Source: CAYSFE01 sp964430225
Lineage (GTDB): Bacteria; Patescibacteriota; Dojkabacteria; GCA-016699595; JBAXKR01
DNA: 56,001 nt
Assembly (NCBI GenBank): GCA_964430225.1
Contig: CAYSFE010000004.1
Span: 1-56,001 of the forward strand
Direction of reading: 5' to 3'
Shown here: positions 1 through 9,716 of the stretch, piece after piece
Numbering within the stretch: the stretch's first letter is position 1
Layout: each line of letters starts with the position of its first letter
Made by a program: the position numbers and the translations under genes
The notes under the pieces: model-generated
The model's input: the letters and a program-made list of their open reading frames with translations, nothing else
What the model was told of the DNA's origin: nothing
Database searches by the model: none

Positions 1-3000
1 TCTGTTTATTCAAATCAAACTTTTACTCGTGATGATTGGTCATTTGAATTTGATATGAGATGGACAAGTGACTATTCTCCATATGACGCCTTTATGTGGG
101 GATGGAAAGATGGAACTTCAGGAGCAAGTTATACGAATCTTATTTATGGGCATTACAATCAAGGAGATGGATTTTGTACTATTAATTGTAATACCTCTCC
201 AATATATGAACAAGGAAGTAGTAGGGCAGGTACAAGTCCATGGTCGAATAACACTGACTATTTGGTAAGAGAAAGAATGAGGTCAAGTGGTGGTAACTAT
301 TATGAAAAAAGTATTGATCAAGGAGCAAATTGGACTACTGACTATACGAGTACTTTCTCGACAGATGCTGGTTTAAAAGTAGCTTGGATGCTTTACTCAG
401 GAGATTATGAAATTGATAATGCAAGGGTAAGAAAATGGGTAACTAGTGAACCAACTAGTACATATGATGTAGAAGTGAATCAATATTCTACAACTGGAAC
501 ACTTACTTCAAATATATATGATACATCAGCAGGAAGTGATTGGGGTAATCTAACATATACTTCTACTGTTCCTGCTAATACTACTTTAACTGTTAAAGTA
601 AGAGCAGGTAATCAAGCTAATCTATCTGATGCAAGTAATTTTTCTGCTTGTTCAAATGTAACAAGCGGTTCTGATTTAAGTGGTGGATGTACGATTGATA
701 ACAGAAGATATGTTCAGTATGAAATAACCTTAACAGGAAATGGAATTGTAACTCCTACGTTTAATGATATTACTATTGATAATTCTCCTTCAGATATTAC
801 CCCACCTACCGTTAATGCCTCATCACTTCAGATGTATAGGGTGAATGGAGGAACCTCCGTGTCTTCTAATGGATGGACATCAGGATTATCTCCTAAATTT
901 AGTTGGAGTGCAGGTACTGATGAAACTGGAATTAAAGGATATTGTATATATCTAGTGAATAAGTCATCACTTCCTGGAGGATTTGATGATCAAAGTAATA
1001 CAGACTTAACAAATATTACATATAACTCTAGTGGGCTATTAAACGGATCTAATTCACCTGTAAGTGTATCTGGTTCTACTTGTAGTTTCATAGTTCCTAC
1101 TACTGAAGTAGATTTCTCTAATCAATCATTTAGGGGAAATCCTTGGTTAGTAACTTCTACGGATCCATACTATCTTTTTGTTAAGGTAATAGATGTTGGT
1201 AACAATTTATTTGTTGGTCCATCTACCTTCTTTAAATTTAGAGTAGATGTAACACTACCAACAAACGTGTCATATATTTCTACTGCAAATTCTACATTTG
1301 GAAATGTAGCTGACATGAACTTTAGTTGGCCTATTGCTGGTAACTCATCTTCAGCTGATGATGATAGTGGAGTACTAGGATGGCAGTATCAGCTAAATAG
1401 TACAGCAGGAACTTGGGAGGGAACTGATACAGACAATTCTTTATCTTTGAAATATATTCCAGCTAGCTATAACTCATTTCCATATTACCTAACGAGTTTG
1501 GTTGATGGACCAAACATTCAAATAGGGAATAATGTCATATACTTTAGAACTGTAGATTATGCTGGAAACTTTTCAGCAGTTGCAACTATTAGAACTGGTA
1601 ATTTAGCATTTGGTGGTGCTGCTCCTAGTTTTCCAGGTAGTTGTGATAATGTGACCGGTGTTACTGTTACTCCTACTACTTCTACTTCAAATAGCTTTGG
1701 TCTATCTTGGCCAGCTGCTACTCCAGCGGGAGGACGAACTGTAAGTAAGTACTACTATATGGTAAATACTCAACCACCAGCAACACTGGCAACTATAACA
1801 AGTAATACTGTGACATATATTGGATCAAACACAACTTCAATTTCAGATGGTGCATTAGCTGGTGTAGTAAAAGGATCAAATACTGTATATGTAGTTGCTG
1901 TAGATGACATAGACATATATTCTTCTACCAATTGTTTAAAGGGAACTTTTAATTTAAACTCTACACTTCCTGATTCACCTTTAAATCTATCAGTATCGGA
2001 TAGCTCTATTAAAAGTGCTTCTGTATGGAGAGCATCTTTAGCTTGGAGTGATCCAACATACAAAGGGACAGGGATATTATCATATAAAGTGGATAGATCA
2101 GAAGATGGAAGTACTTGGACAAATATTACTACTACAAATGGTAATGCATATCTTGATACAGTAGGTGATAGTAAGAAATATTACTGGAGAGTAGGAACTA
2201 TGGATAACACTGTAGAAAGTCAGAACGCTCCTACATACTCTAATGCAGTAACATTAACCCCTAAAGGTGTGTACACAGAACCTCCTACACTTACAAGTTT
2301 TCCTAAGGTAATAGATATTTCAACGAAGAAAGCTAAAGTAATCTGGACAACTGGAAGAGAAGCGGATAGCAAAGTTGCATATGGGGTAACATCAGGAACA
2401 TACTTTGAAGAAGAGGCATATAACTCGGAGAAGAAAACAGATCATCTAATTTCTCTTACAAATCTTTCTCCTTCCACTGCATATTACTTTGTAGCAAGGT
2501 GGACAGATGAAGATGGAAATACAGGATCATCTCAAGAACAAATATTTACTACAGAAGAAGCTCCAAGAGTAAAAGATGTTTCTGTTTCAAATATATCAAT
2601 ATCATCGGCAATAATTAAATATAGCTCTAGAGCAGCTAGTGCAGTAAAAATATATTATGGAAAAACTACAGACTTTGGATCAATAAAAGAAACTCCTACA
2701 TCACCTATTGAAGCAAGCTATACAACTCAACTAGTAAATCTTGAAGATGGTACCAAGTACTACTACAAAATTAATTCACTTGATGTTGATGGGAATGAAT
2801 ATCAAGGAACAGTTCTAGACTTTACTACTTTACCTAGACCAAGACTTACAGAAGTAACCTTCTCACAAATACGAGGAACTGCTCAACCATCAGTACTAGT
2901 ATCATGGACAAGTAATACAGAAGTGTCTACTGTAGTTACATATTATGAAGAAAAGAAACCTGCTCAAACAAGTGACAATACAAATCCAAATTTAATTAAG

Positions 3001-3513
3001 GGAGTTAATAGATCAATACTAAAAAATCTTCAACCTGAAACTGACTATGCTATGGTAATAAAGGCAAGAGATAAGATAGGGAATGAAGTTATTTCTGATG
3101 TGTATCGATTTACTACTGCTATAGATACTAGACCTCCTACTATTTCTGGAATAAAAGTAGAATCTGTAATCCCTGATAAGGCAGGTCAGTCAACGGGTGC
3201 ACAGATAATTATTTCTTGGAATACAGATAAACCAGCTACTTCTCAAGTAGAGTTTGGAGAAGGAACAGGAGGAAACTATTCTCAAAAGACACAAGAAGAA
3301 ACAACCTTAAAACAAAATCATCTTGTTGTTATCTCTGACCTTACTCCTTCAAAAGTATATTCAATTCGAGCTTTATCACGTGATAAAGCTGGAAATATTG
3401 GTAAGAGTAATGGGAATAACACTCTAACTCCTAAATCAGTTGATAGTGCTTTAGATATTGTTATAACAATCCTATCTGATGCATTTGGATTCCTTAATAA
3501 TATCCAACAATAG
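1..3513 (+). CDS. Giant FN3/Ig-repeat surface protein, 5'-truncated by window edge (family copy A)
   Basis: The reading frame is open from base 1, so the gene starts upstream; the first ATG at 55 is internal. The visible part is about 1170 residues. Bases 1 to about 490 encode part of a lectin-like beta-sandwich head. From the segment SNIYDTS (base 500) to the end runs a stalk of about 1006 residues with about nine Ig/FN3-like domains, several ending in an FTT-x-AP type linker. Conserved cysteines recur in pairs (for example CSNVTSGSDLSGGC). The protein ends in the hydrophobic tail ALDIVITILSDAFGFL with no LPXTG motif. The stalk is homologous along its whole length to the four tandem genes at 32864-50014, so this is a fifth, detached member. 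Probable role: surface-exposed adhesin or stalk protein (inferred from architecture). Confidence 0.85.
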   Translation, partial: SVYSNQTFTRDDWSFEFDMRWTSDYSPYDAFMWGWKDGTSGASYTNLIYGHYNQGDGFCTINCNTSPIYEQGSSRAGTSPWSNNTDYLVRERMRSSGGNYYEKSIDQGANWTTDYTSTFSTDAGLKVAWMLYSGDYEIDNARVRKWVTSEPTSTYDVEVNQYSTTGTLTSNIYDTSAGSDWGNLTYTSTVPANTTLTVKVRAGNQANLSDASNFSACSNVTSGSDLSGGCTIDNRRYVQYEITLTGNGIVTPTFNDITIDNSPSDITPPTVNASSLQMYRVNGGTSVSSNGWTSGLSPKFSWSAGTDETGIKGYCIYLVNKSSLPGGFDDQSNTDLTNITYNSSGLLNGSNSPVSVSGSTCSFIVPTTEVDFSNQSFRGNPWLVTSTDPYYLFVKVIDVGNNLFVGPSTFFKFRVDVTLPTNVSYISTANSTFGNVADMNFSWPIAGNSSSADDDSGVLGWQYQLNSTAGTWEGTDTDNSLSLKYIPASYNSFPYYLTSLVDGPNIQIGNNVIYFRTVDYAGNFSAVATIRTGNLAFGGAAPSFPGSCDNVTGVTVTPTTSTSNSFGLSWPAATPAGGRTVSKYYYMVNTQPPATLATITSNTVTYIGSNTTSISDGALAGVVKGSNTVYVVAVDDIDIYSSTNCLKGTFNLNSTLPDSPLNLSVSDSSIKSASVWRASLAWSDPTYKGTGILSYKVDRSEDGSTWTNITTTNGNAYLDTVGDSKKYYWRVGTMDNTVESQNAPTYSNAVTLTPKGVYTEPPTLTSFPKVIDISTKKAKVIWTTGREADSKVAYGVTSGTYFEEEAYNSEKKTDHLISLTNLSPSTAYYFVARWTDEDGNTGSSQEQIFTTEEAPRVKDVSVSNISISSAIIKYSSRAASAVKIYYGKTTDFGSIKETPTSPIEASYTTQLVNLEDGTKYYYKINSLDVDGNEYQGTVLDFTTLPRPRLTEVTFSQIRGTAQPSVLVSWTSNTEVSTVVTYYEEKKPAQTSDNTNPNLIKGVNRSILKNLQPETDYAMVIKARDKIGNEVISDVYRFTTAIDTRPPTISGIKVESVIPDKAGQSTGAQIIISWNTDKPATSQVEFGEGTGGNYSQKTQEETTLKQNHLVVISDLTPSKVYSIRALSRDKAGNIGKSNGNNTLTPKSVDSALDIVITILSDAFGFLNNIQQ

Positions 3514-3575
3514 GGGGTGTTATTGCCACCATTAACAGGTGTATAATATTAGACTTACATAATAATCCTAATATT

Positions 3576-4832
3576 ATGGATATTGCTGTTCTTTCTCTTA
3601 CTGCCTTAGTAATTGTGATTGTACTTGGTATAGTGAAGCCGAACATCAATATTGGAGTTATTGCAATTGCATTTGCTTATGCTATTGGAATATTTGTTCT
3701 TGGGCTTAAAGAAAAAGATATTCCACTTCTATTCCCAGCTAATCTTTTTTTAATGTTAGTTGGAATTACTTTAATATTTGGAATTGCATATGAGAATGGA
3801 ACACTTCAAATATTCACGAATAAAATTGTTGGGTTAGTGAAATCAAAACCACAGTTTTTACCAATTATTTTCTTTTTCATTACGCTTCTAATTTCAGCTC
3901 TTGGTCCTGGGAATATTGCATCAACTGCTTTAGTAGCTCCCATTGCAATAGCTACCGCTTTAAAAGCAAAGATTAGTCCTCTCCTTATGGCTATTATGGT
4001 ATGTACAGGAGCTAATGCTGGAGCATTCTCTCCAATATCTCCAACAGGAATAATTGGAATAGGGCTAATGGATAAGATAGGAGTGAACTCAAAAGACTTA
4101 AGTTGGGTAGTATTTTTAGCCTCAGCTTTAATTCAATCAGTGAGTGCAGCCTTAGCATATTTTGTATTTAAAGGATTTTTGAATAAGCAAATAGGTGATA
4201 TTGAAGTAGAAGATAGTGTTGGTATGAAGATAAAACTGAATAGAAATCAAATCATAACAATCATAGCTATTATTTTACTAATAGTTTCATTAAGTATTTT
4301 TAAAGTGCCTTTACCTTTAGCTTCTTTTGTAATCGCATCGATTCTATTTGTGATTACAAAGACTGAAGATACTATTAAGAATGTTCCATGGGATGCAATT
4401 CTTCTTGTATGTGGAGTTAGTGTCCTTATTGGTATTATGGAAAAGTCTGGTGGATTAGATCTAGCTACAACAGCTATATCTAAGATAAGTACTACTAATA
4501 CTGTAAATTCTGTTTTAGCCTTTGTAACCGGTGGTATATCTGCATATTCAAGCTCTTCTGGAGTAGTTCTTCCTGCTTTTATCCCTTTAATACCAGGTTT
4601 AATAGTAAAACTTGGAGGAGGGGATATTACAAGAATGATAATAGCTGTAAGTGTGGGATCTCATATGGTGGATGTAAGTCCATTATCTACACTTGGAGCA
4701 ATATGCATAGCTTGTATACCAGCAATTGATAGACAGGTAGTGTTTAGAAAACTATTAATATGGGGATTATTGATGGCGGTATTTGGAGCAGTACTCTCAT
4801 TCATATTTCTAGATATACATATATTGGGATAA
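3576..4832 (+). CDS. MatC-like dicarboxylate carrier / SLC13-type (ion transporter superfamily) permease
   Basis: A 418-residue polytopic membrane protein with about ten hydrophobic segments. The N-terminal half resembles the MatC N-terminal family, including a re-entrant-loop-like stretch LGPGNIASTALVAPIAIA (about residues 108-125) and a Gly/Pro/Ser-rich SPISPTGIIGIG region (about 152-163). The C-terminal half carries a matching SSSSGVVLPAFIPLIPG loop. Paired loops of this kind are typical of the ion transporter superfamily. Known relatives move C4-dicarboxylates such as malonate; the substrate here cannot be read from the sequence. It lies 62 nt downstream of the surface protein and 19 nt upstream of the 2H phosphoesterase gene, so it may head a small operon. 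Confidence 0.75.
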   Translation: MDIAVLSLTALVIVIVLGIVKPNINIGVIAIAFAYAIGIFVLGLKEKDIPLLFPANLFLMLVGITLIFGIAYENGTLQIFTNKIVGLVKSKPQFLPIIFFFITLLISALGPGNIASTALVAPIAIATALKAKISPLLMAIMVCTGANAGAFSPISPTGIIGIGLMDKIGVNSKDLSWVVFLASALIQSVSAALAYFVFKGFLNKQIGDIEVEDSVGMKIKLNRNQIITIIAIILLIVSLSIFKVPLPLASFVIASILFVITKTEDTIKNVPWDAILLVCGVSVLIGIMEKSGGLDLATTAISKISTTNTVNSVLAFVTGGISAYSSSSGVVLPAFIPLIPGLIVKLGGGDITRMIIAVSVGSHMVDVSPLSTLGAICIACIPAIDRQVVFRKLLIWGLLMAVFGAVLSFIFLDIHILG

Positions 4833-4851
4833 ATATTGTAGGATTAAACTC

Positions 4852-5457
4852 ATGAATTACAAAAATATATATACTGATTTAGAACCTAATAGAAACTTTT
4901 ATACTGTTTGGGTCAGGCTACCTAAAGACGTAGAAGAATTCATTCATGAATATCTTAAACCAATTAAGGATTCCCTTGTATGGGCAAGTACATATTCTGG
5001 AGAGTTAGCTAGAAGAACTCCTCATATTACCTTAAGATACTTAGGGTATTTAGATGAGATAAATAGAGAAAAGATAGATATGGATGTATCAAAGTTTAAG
5101 GAAGAGATAAGAGATTTGGATTCAATTAATTTAGAACTTGGGAAAATTGAGATATTCGAAAAGTATTTAGATGAAAAATTAGTAAAGGCTAGGTTGACTT
5201 GGAAAATATTAAATGCTGATGAGATAAGGGAAACGCATAATAAGCTGTTAAAGGTAGATGGTTACGATTTCTTTTCAAATCTTGAAGGAGAAAACTTTCA
5301 TCCACATATTTCACTAGGGAACATAGATATTAATAACTCAGACAATTTAGAAAGAATTAAGAAATATATTGAAAGTAATAAAGTAGAGAATAAGAAATAC
5401 AAAGTAAACAATATTGAATTAAATCTTTGTGGCGAAGTTATCCCACTACTAAACTAA
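4852..5457 (+). CDS. 2H phosphoesterase superfamily protein (LigT/2'-5' RNA ligase-like)
   Basis: A 201-residue soluble protein carrying the two hallmark H-x-T/S motifs of the 2H phosphoesterase fold: PHITLRYLG (H58, T60) and FHPHISLG (H152, S154). The motif spacing and total length fit LigT/CPDase-like proteins. These hydrolyse 2',3'-cyclic or 2'-5' phosphodiester bonds in RNA or nucleotides. The precise substrate is unknown. Downstream is a 68-nt gap before a hypothetical anchored protein; no clear partner is visible. Confidence 0.8.
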   Translation: MNYKNIYTDLEPNRNFYTVWVRLPKDVEEFIHEYLKPIKDSLVWASTYSGELARRTPHITLRYLGYLDEINREKIDMDVSKFKEEIRDLDSINLELGKIEIFEKYLDEKLVKARLTWKILNADEIRETHNKLLKVDGYDFFSNLEGENFHPHISLGNIDINNSDNLERIKKYIESNKVENKKYKVNNIELNLCGEVIPLLN

Positions 5458-5525
5458 CTAGGTGGTATTTACATTCTCTTCTTCTAGAACTATAGTACAC
5501 GTACTTACATATTAATTTAGTCGAC

Positions 5526-6221
5526 ATGGCTAAATTACCACTTCTTCCCATTCTCATTGGAACTTTAGTTATCGGAGCTACACTTGGTGGGGTATATTTG
5601 ATTGTACAAAATAGACCAACTGCAAAAAAAGATACTAATACAGCCGTATCAATAAATTCTAGTGTTTCAACAAATAGTAATCAAATATTAGGTGGATGTG
5701 AAGAGAAACAGGTAGTAATAGAGGGAAATACAGACAAGGGAAAACAATTAAGAAACTGTTTTGTGGAGTATCCGGGAGAAGCTTCAAGGACTGATAAAAG
5801 CTACTATATCGTAGAAGATGTATGTGGACAATTCACAAAGGAATTTATGGAGAATTTATCTAGTTTAAAGTTTACAAGAATTAAGAGTGCTACTGAAACA
5901 AATCTTAATAACTGTAGATACTATATATCAGAAGAACCTAAGGGTATAGGGAACTATTTATTTTTGGTTTTAGAATATCTTAATTATGAAAATCAAAAAG
6001 TAGGACAACAAGCTCTAGATAGAACCATATCAATAGATCCTAGGATATCTATGGAACACTTCATAGCATTAGATGAAAAAGGTCAGATTAATGAAATATA
6101 TTTAAAACTTGGTGAAAATAAGTTTATAGGTATTAATAGAAGCTCTACTAAGACAATGACAAATGAAGAAGAAATTGAAATTGCTAGTAAAATTGCTGGT
6201 GAGATAAAGGGATATAAATAG
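5526..6221 (+). CDS. Hypothetical protein with N-terminal membrane anchor
   Basis: A 231-residue protein with an uncleaved-signal-like hydrophobic segment at residues 5-27, a Thr/Ser/Asn-rich linker (about 32-54) and a soluble domain exposed outside the membrane. The domain has four cysteines (GGCEEK, RNCFVEY, DVCGQF, NNCRYY), which could form two disulfides. I do not recognise the family. It converges on the 746-residue surface protein gene with one base between the stop codons. Confidence 0.7.
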   Translation: MAKLPLLPILIGTLVIGATLGGVYLIVQNRPTAKKDTNTAVSINSSVSTNSNQILGGCEEKQVVIEGNTDKGKQLRNCFVEYPGEASRTDKSYYIVEDVCGQFTKEFMENLSSLKFTRIKSATETNLNNCRYYISEEPKGIGNYLFLVLEYLNYENQKVGQQALDRTISIDPRISMEHFIALDEKGQINEIYLKLGENKFIGINRSSTKTMTNEEEIEIASKIAGEIKGYK

Positions 6222-6222
6222 A

Positions 6223-8463
6223 TTAGTCTTTACTTTTTGCTTTTCTATATGCCCATACAGATACTAAGACTAGTAGACTTAGGAAATACATAACAGCAAC
6301 TATTATCCTGTTTCTTTGAGTTGTACTGTCTTCAAGATTAAGATCTACAGATGTTGATTTTGAAGATGTAGGTATTAATATCTCAGTAATACTAGAAGTG
6401 GATGAAGATGAAATGATAGTTGGCAAAGATGACTCTGAAGAACTAGTGTTAGAAGATACTGTTGATGTTGTACTAGAAACAGAAGAAGTGGTCGTACTAG
6501 ATGTACTTGAAGTATCTGAGACTGCTGCTAATACTGAAATATCATATGTACCCAATATATTTCCATATTGATCCTTAATAGTGATTGTATCTCCACTTTG
6601 TACTGGGTCTGATACGTTTGTGTCATCAATTACAATTGTTGGATCTTGTTTAACAAGTGCAGAGATTAAATCGCTTTTAGAAGTACCATTTGGAATTTCT
6701 TCAATTACCTTTGAGGTCAAATCAATTGTGTAGTTACTTGAGCTTAAATCTGTACTAGGTAGTTTAAGAACTGTTATCCCAAATTCTTTTGAAGTGCTAG
6801 CTAGTCCTTTTGTAATTGTAGCTGTTAGTATTATATTTTCATTTGTAGAGGTGTATAACGGACGATTGATTATTGTTCCGTTATTAGAAAGTACCAAAGG
6901 TTTATCTGAAACCCATGTAATTGTTGATCCATTTGGTCCAACAACTGGTAATGGATTTGTTAGAACTTTAGTAACATTATTTAAATCTGGATTATCTCCT
7001 TTAATTAGGGTTTCCGTTAAGTATGCTTTATCTAATCCTACTAAAGCTATGTCAGGGTCTTCGTTAACTGTAACGTTATATGTTATTGATGTTGTTCCAT
7101 CTTCAGCTGTAGTGATAATACTATCGCCCGTGACAACAGGATCAGATATCTTAGAATCATCATATGTTATATTCGAATCTTCTTTGGTAAGGTTTGATAG
7201 AAAAGTTGCCTTAGAAGTATTAAATGGAATGTTTGTTACATCAGTACCTGAAACTGTATATATTGAAGATGTAACATGAGCTTTATAGCTAGGTAGATAA
7301 GTACTATTAAACTTCACGTTATATGGACTCCCTGTTCCTTCGGTCCATATATACTTTAATGTAGAGCTATTCATACTTTCAGGTGTAGAAATATGTCTAT
7401 TAAGAAGACCGTTATTTACAAGATCTTTAGAGTTTGTATCCCATGAAGTTCCATTAAATCTTTTATATACTAAATCATTATCAGTTGCACTATTGTATTT
7501 GGACCAGATTACTATTGGGTTTCCATCACTGTCTATAGAGATTTTAGGATCTACATCATTGGCATCTGATGATAAGGTAGCATCAGCAGATGTCCAATTA
7601 GTTTCATTATATTTCTTATATTTTATTCCATTATCTACATATGCAAGATGTATATTATTTGAGCTATCTTTTGCAGTAGAAAATTGATTTGAACTACCCG
7701 ATATACTTGCAACTGTTGCCTCTGTAGACCATGAACTTCCATTGTATTTTACAAATCTAATTGATCTACTTGGAACGATTCCCATATATATTGATATCGG
7801 ATTATTACCTAGTAAATGAAGTGTTGGATAAGGTGTAAATTGATCAGTAATTGCATTAGATAGGTATGAGATACCTCCATTTGCAAGTATTTGATATTTA
7901 CCACTTGAAATCATTGAAGCACTCCAGAAAACATTTGAAGAAGAATAATGACTAACACCACCCCTAAGCCTTAGACCTCCTATTAAGTTATCAGAACCTG
8001 GAAGGGTCCAATTTCCAGATGAATAAGTGAGAAGAGTGTAACGTAAAGAAATTCCGTATAAAAATGTAACATAAATATTATCTGAATTATCTATACTTAC
8101 ACTAAAATCAGAAACGTTTGTATCAATTGTTGGCACTGTAGATATACCACCTGTACCATCGAGTTTAGTAAAATTGCTACCGTTGTCTGTAGACATTTGA
8201 GAATATATTGTCCCTCCTGATATCCAAAATACAACTAAGGTTCCATTTGAACTTCTAACCATGCTTGGTAATTGTGGAATTGCTGTCGCTACACTTGAAT
8301 CACTTGTACTTAAGGTTACACTATTAGCTGTGGATATGGTTCCAAGAGTTACATGGCTTGGAATATCTTCATTTGTAGGTTTAACATAGTTAACTTTTAA
8401 ATAGGCAATGGAAGAAAAGACTAAAGTGGTAAGTAGCAACAACATGAGCAGATACTTTCGCAT
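6223..8463 (-). CDS. Surface protein: BNR-like propeller region, atrophied-Ig domains, Ser/Thr-rich stalk, C-terminal membrane anchor
   Basis: A 746-residue secreted or anchored protein. Residues 1-22 form a signal peptide or anchor. Residues of about 40-390 contain repeated SxDxxxNxxxxxY/W blades typical of BNR/sialidase-like beta-propellers, without a complete set of recognisable catalytic residues. After that come Ig-like modules, one matching the atrophied bacterial Ig pattern (ITWVSDKPLVLSNNGTI). A long Ser/Thr tract follows at about residues 650-715, then a transmembrane helix (about 720-740) and a basic tail ending KAKSKD. This is a classic stalked, membrane-anchored surface-protein layout. 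Likely role: adhesion or glycan recognition (inferred). It is a different family from the giant array proteins. Confidence 0.75.
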   Translation of the reverse strand: MRKYLLMLLLLTTLVFSSIAYLKVNYVKPTNEDIPSHVTLGTISTANSVTLSTSDSSVATAIPQLPSMVRSSNGTLVVFWISGGTIYSQMSTDNGSNFTKLDGTGGISTVPTIDTNVSDFSVSIDNSDNIYVTFLYGISLRYTLLTYSSGNWTLPGSDNLIGGLRLRGGVSHYSSSNVFWSASMISSGKYQILANGGISYLSNAITDQFTPYPTLHLLGNNPISIYMGIVPSRSIRFVKYNGSSWSTEATVASISGSSNQFSTAKDSSNNIHLAYVDNGIKYKKYNETNWTSADATLSSDANDVDPKISIDSDGNPIVIWSKYNSATDNDLVYKRFNGTSWDTNSKDLVNNGLLNRHISTPESMNSSTLKYIWTEGTGSPYNVKFNSTYLPSYKAHVTSSIYTVSGTDVTNIPFNTSKATFLSNLTKEDSNITYDDSKISDPVVTGDSIITTAEDGTTSITYNVTVNEDPDIALVGLDKAYLTETLIKGDNPDLNNVTKVLTNPLPVVGPNGSTITWVSDKPLVLSNNGTIINRPLYTSTNENIILTATITKGLASTSKEFGITVLKLPSTDLSSSNYTIDLTSKVIEEIPNGTSKSDLISALVKQDPTIVIDDTNVSDPVQSGDTITIKDQYGNILGTYDISVLAAVSDTSSTSSTTTSSVSSTTSTVSSNTSSSESSLPTIISSSSTSSITEILIPTSSKSTSVDLNLEDSTTQRNRIIVAVMYFLSLLVLVSVWAYRKAKSKD

Positions 8464-8501
8464 ATATATAGTCTATGATTAATAATATGAAATATCAATG
8501 A

Positions 8502-8530
8502 TTGTGAATTAAAAATAAATCGTTTATATT
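8502..8530 (+). promoter_or_regulatory. Sigma70-type promoter, predicted leaderless, for the PAP2 gene
   Basis: The -35 box TTGTGA (8502-8507) and the -10 box TATATT (8525-8530) are separated by exactly 17 nt. Only 7 nt separate the -10 box from the ATG at 8538, so transcription should begin at or next to the start codon. No Shine-Dalgarno sequence is possible between them. Confidence 0.6.
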
Positions 8531-8537
8531 TAACAAT

Positions 8538-9122
8538 ATGAAGTTAAATAAAGTTCTAAAAATATCTTTTGTAGTATTTTCCATGCTTCTTTATGTTCCT
8601 GTTAATAGGCTAATTAGTGGGGGATATAATCTTAAAACTGATATTGATAACTATATTCCATTAATACCCCTTTTTGTTGTTCCTTATCTATTTGGATTAG
8701 TGTTTTGGATATTTACAATTATTAAAATTAACCTTAGTAAGGAAGATAAGTTAATAAAAGAATTTAACTTAATGATAATACTAGCTAGTATTGTTTCAGT
8801 AGCTATATATATTTTTATTCCTACCTTTGTTACTAGGCCTACAGTTACAGGAACAGATATCTTTTCGGAAATATTAAGAATCATATACTCAAACGATCAT
8901 GTTTATAATGCAGCACCAAGTGGACATACTTTCTATACTATACTTTGTTTCGTAGGACTAAACAGATTAATACCTCATAGGAAGTACTTATTTGGAATAT
9001 TAAGTGTTTTGATAATCATTTCGACACTACTAACTAAGCAACATAACTTTTTAGATATCGTAATAGGGATTGTTTTTGCTCTAGGAGTAATATTTATTTC
9101 AAGTAAGATAGTGAAAAGTTAA
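8538..9122 (+). CDS. PAP2-superfamily membrane phosphatase
   Basis: A 194-residue protein with five or six membrane segments. The phosphatase motifs are recognisable: R100-P101 as a shortened first motif, PSGH at 127-130, and KQHNFLD with H169 and D173 as the third motif, in which the usual SR pair is replaced by T-K. The family dephosphorylates lipid phosphates such as undecaprenyl pyrophosphate or phosphatidate on the outer membrane face, which would suit the undecaprenyl-linked sugar enzymes in this window. The exact substrate is unknown. Its TAA stop overlaps the stop of the opposite-strand neighbour. Confidence 0.75.
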   Translation: MKLNKVLKISFVVFSMLLYVPVNRLISGGYNLKTDIDNYIPLIPLFVVPYLFGLVFWIFTIIKINLSKEDKLIKEFNLMIILASIVSVAIYIFIPTFVTRPTVTGTDIFSEILRIIYSNDHVYNAAPSGHTFYTILCFVGLNRLIPHRKYLFGILSVLIIISTLLTKQHNFLDIVIGIVFALGVIFISSKIVKS

Positions 9123-9643
9123 ACCCCACTACCCATATGTTCTTCATGCATTATTTCCATGTCTATTCTTGTTAGGTTCTCACAGGCTTTTATCATATGC
9201 TTATGGTCATTCCTTTGATAGATAAAGTAATCAAATGGTTTCCACATAGCTACCCAACCTGCTACAAGGGCCATTTCTCCAATAATGTTAATAAAATCAT
9301 TATTAAGTCTTGAGAGAAGTAGTGCACTCGAAACTATAAATGCTAGAAGTATCAAACCTTTTTGAAAAGCTCTAAAAAACTTTTTATCTTGTCTTTTTCC
9401 TATCTTTGTTAGCTCTTCTGCTTTATGAAGGTAATATTCTTTAAATCTATCTTGAAAGTGTTCTTTCTCACTATCTGTAAATGTTTCTGTAGAGATTACT
9501 GATATTTTAATTTGGGCATGATTTTTTCTTTTTAGTGCTTCTTCTAAGATAAGCTCATCAGCCTCAGGATCTATTACTTTTTTACCAGTATAGTTCTCCT
9601 TTGAAAAAAGTCTTCCTAGATTTTGAAGTTTAAGTGTAAGCAT
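9119..9643 (-). CDS. Hypothetical protein with two membrane helices
   Basis: A 174-residue protein. Residues 1-95 are soluble and charged, rich in Glu and Lys. Two hydrophobic helices at about 97-112 and 118-132 are followed by a W-K-P-F-D-Y-F-I-Y segment and a His-rich tail (MIKACENL, MHEEHM). I do not recognise the function. It converges with the PAP2 gene with overlapping stop codons and is probably transcribed alone. Confidence 0.6.
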   Translation of the reverse strand: MLTLKLQNLGRLFSKENYTGKKVIDPEADELILEEALKRKNHAQIKISVISTETFTDSEKEHFQDRFKEYYLHKAEELTKIGKRQDKKFFRAFQKGLILLAFIVSSALLLSRLNNDFINIIGEMALVAGWVAMWKPFDYFIYQRNDHKHMIKACENLTRIDMEIMHEEHMGSGV

Positions 9644-9716
9644 AGAAATATATATTTAACTATTTCTAGATTAACATAAGTAGAAATTTGATTACAGACT
9701 AGAGATAGTCTTTCAT

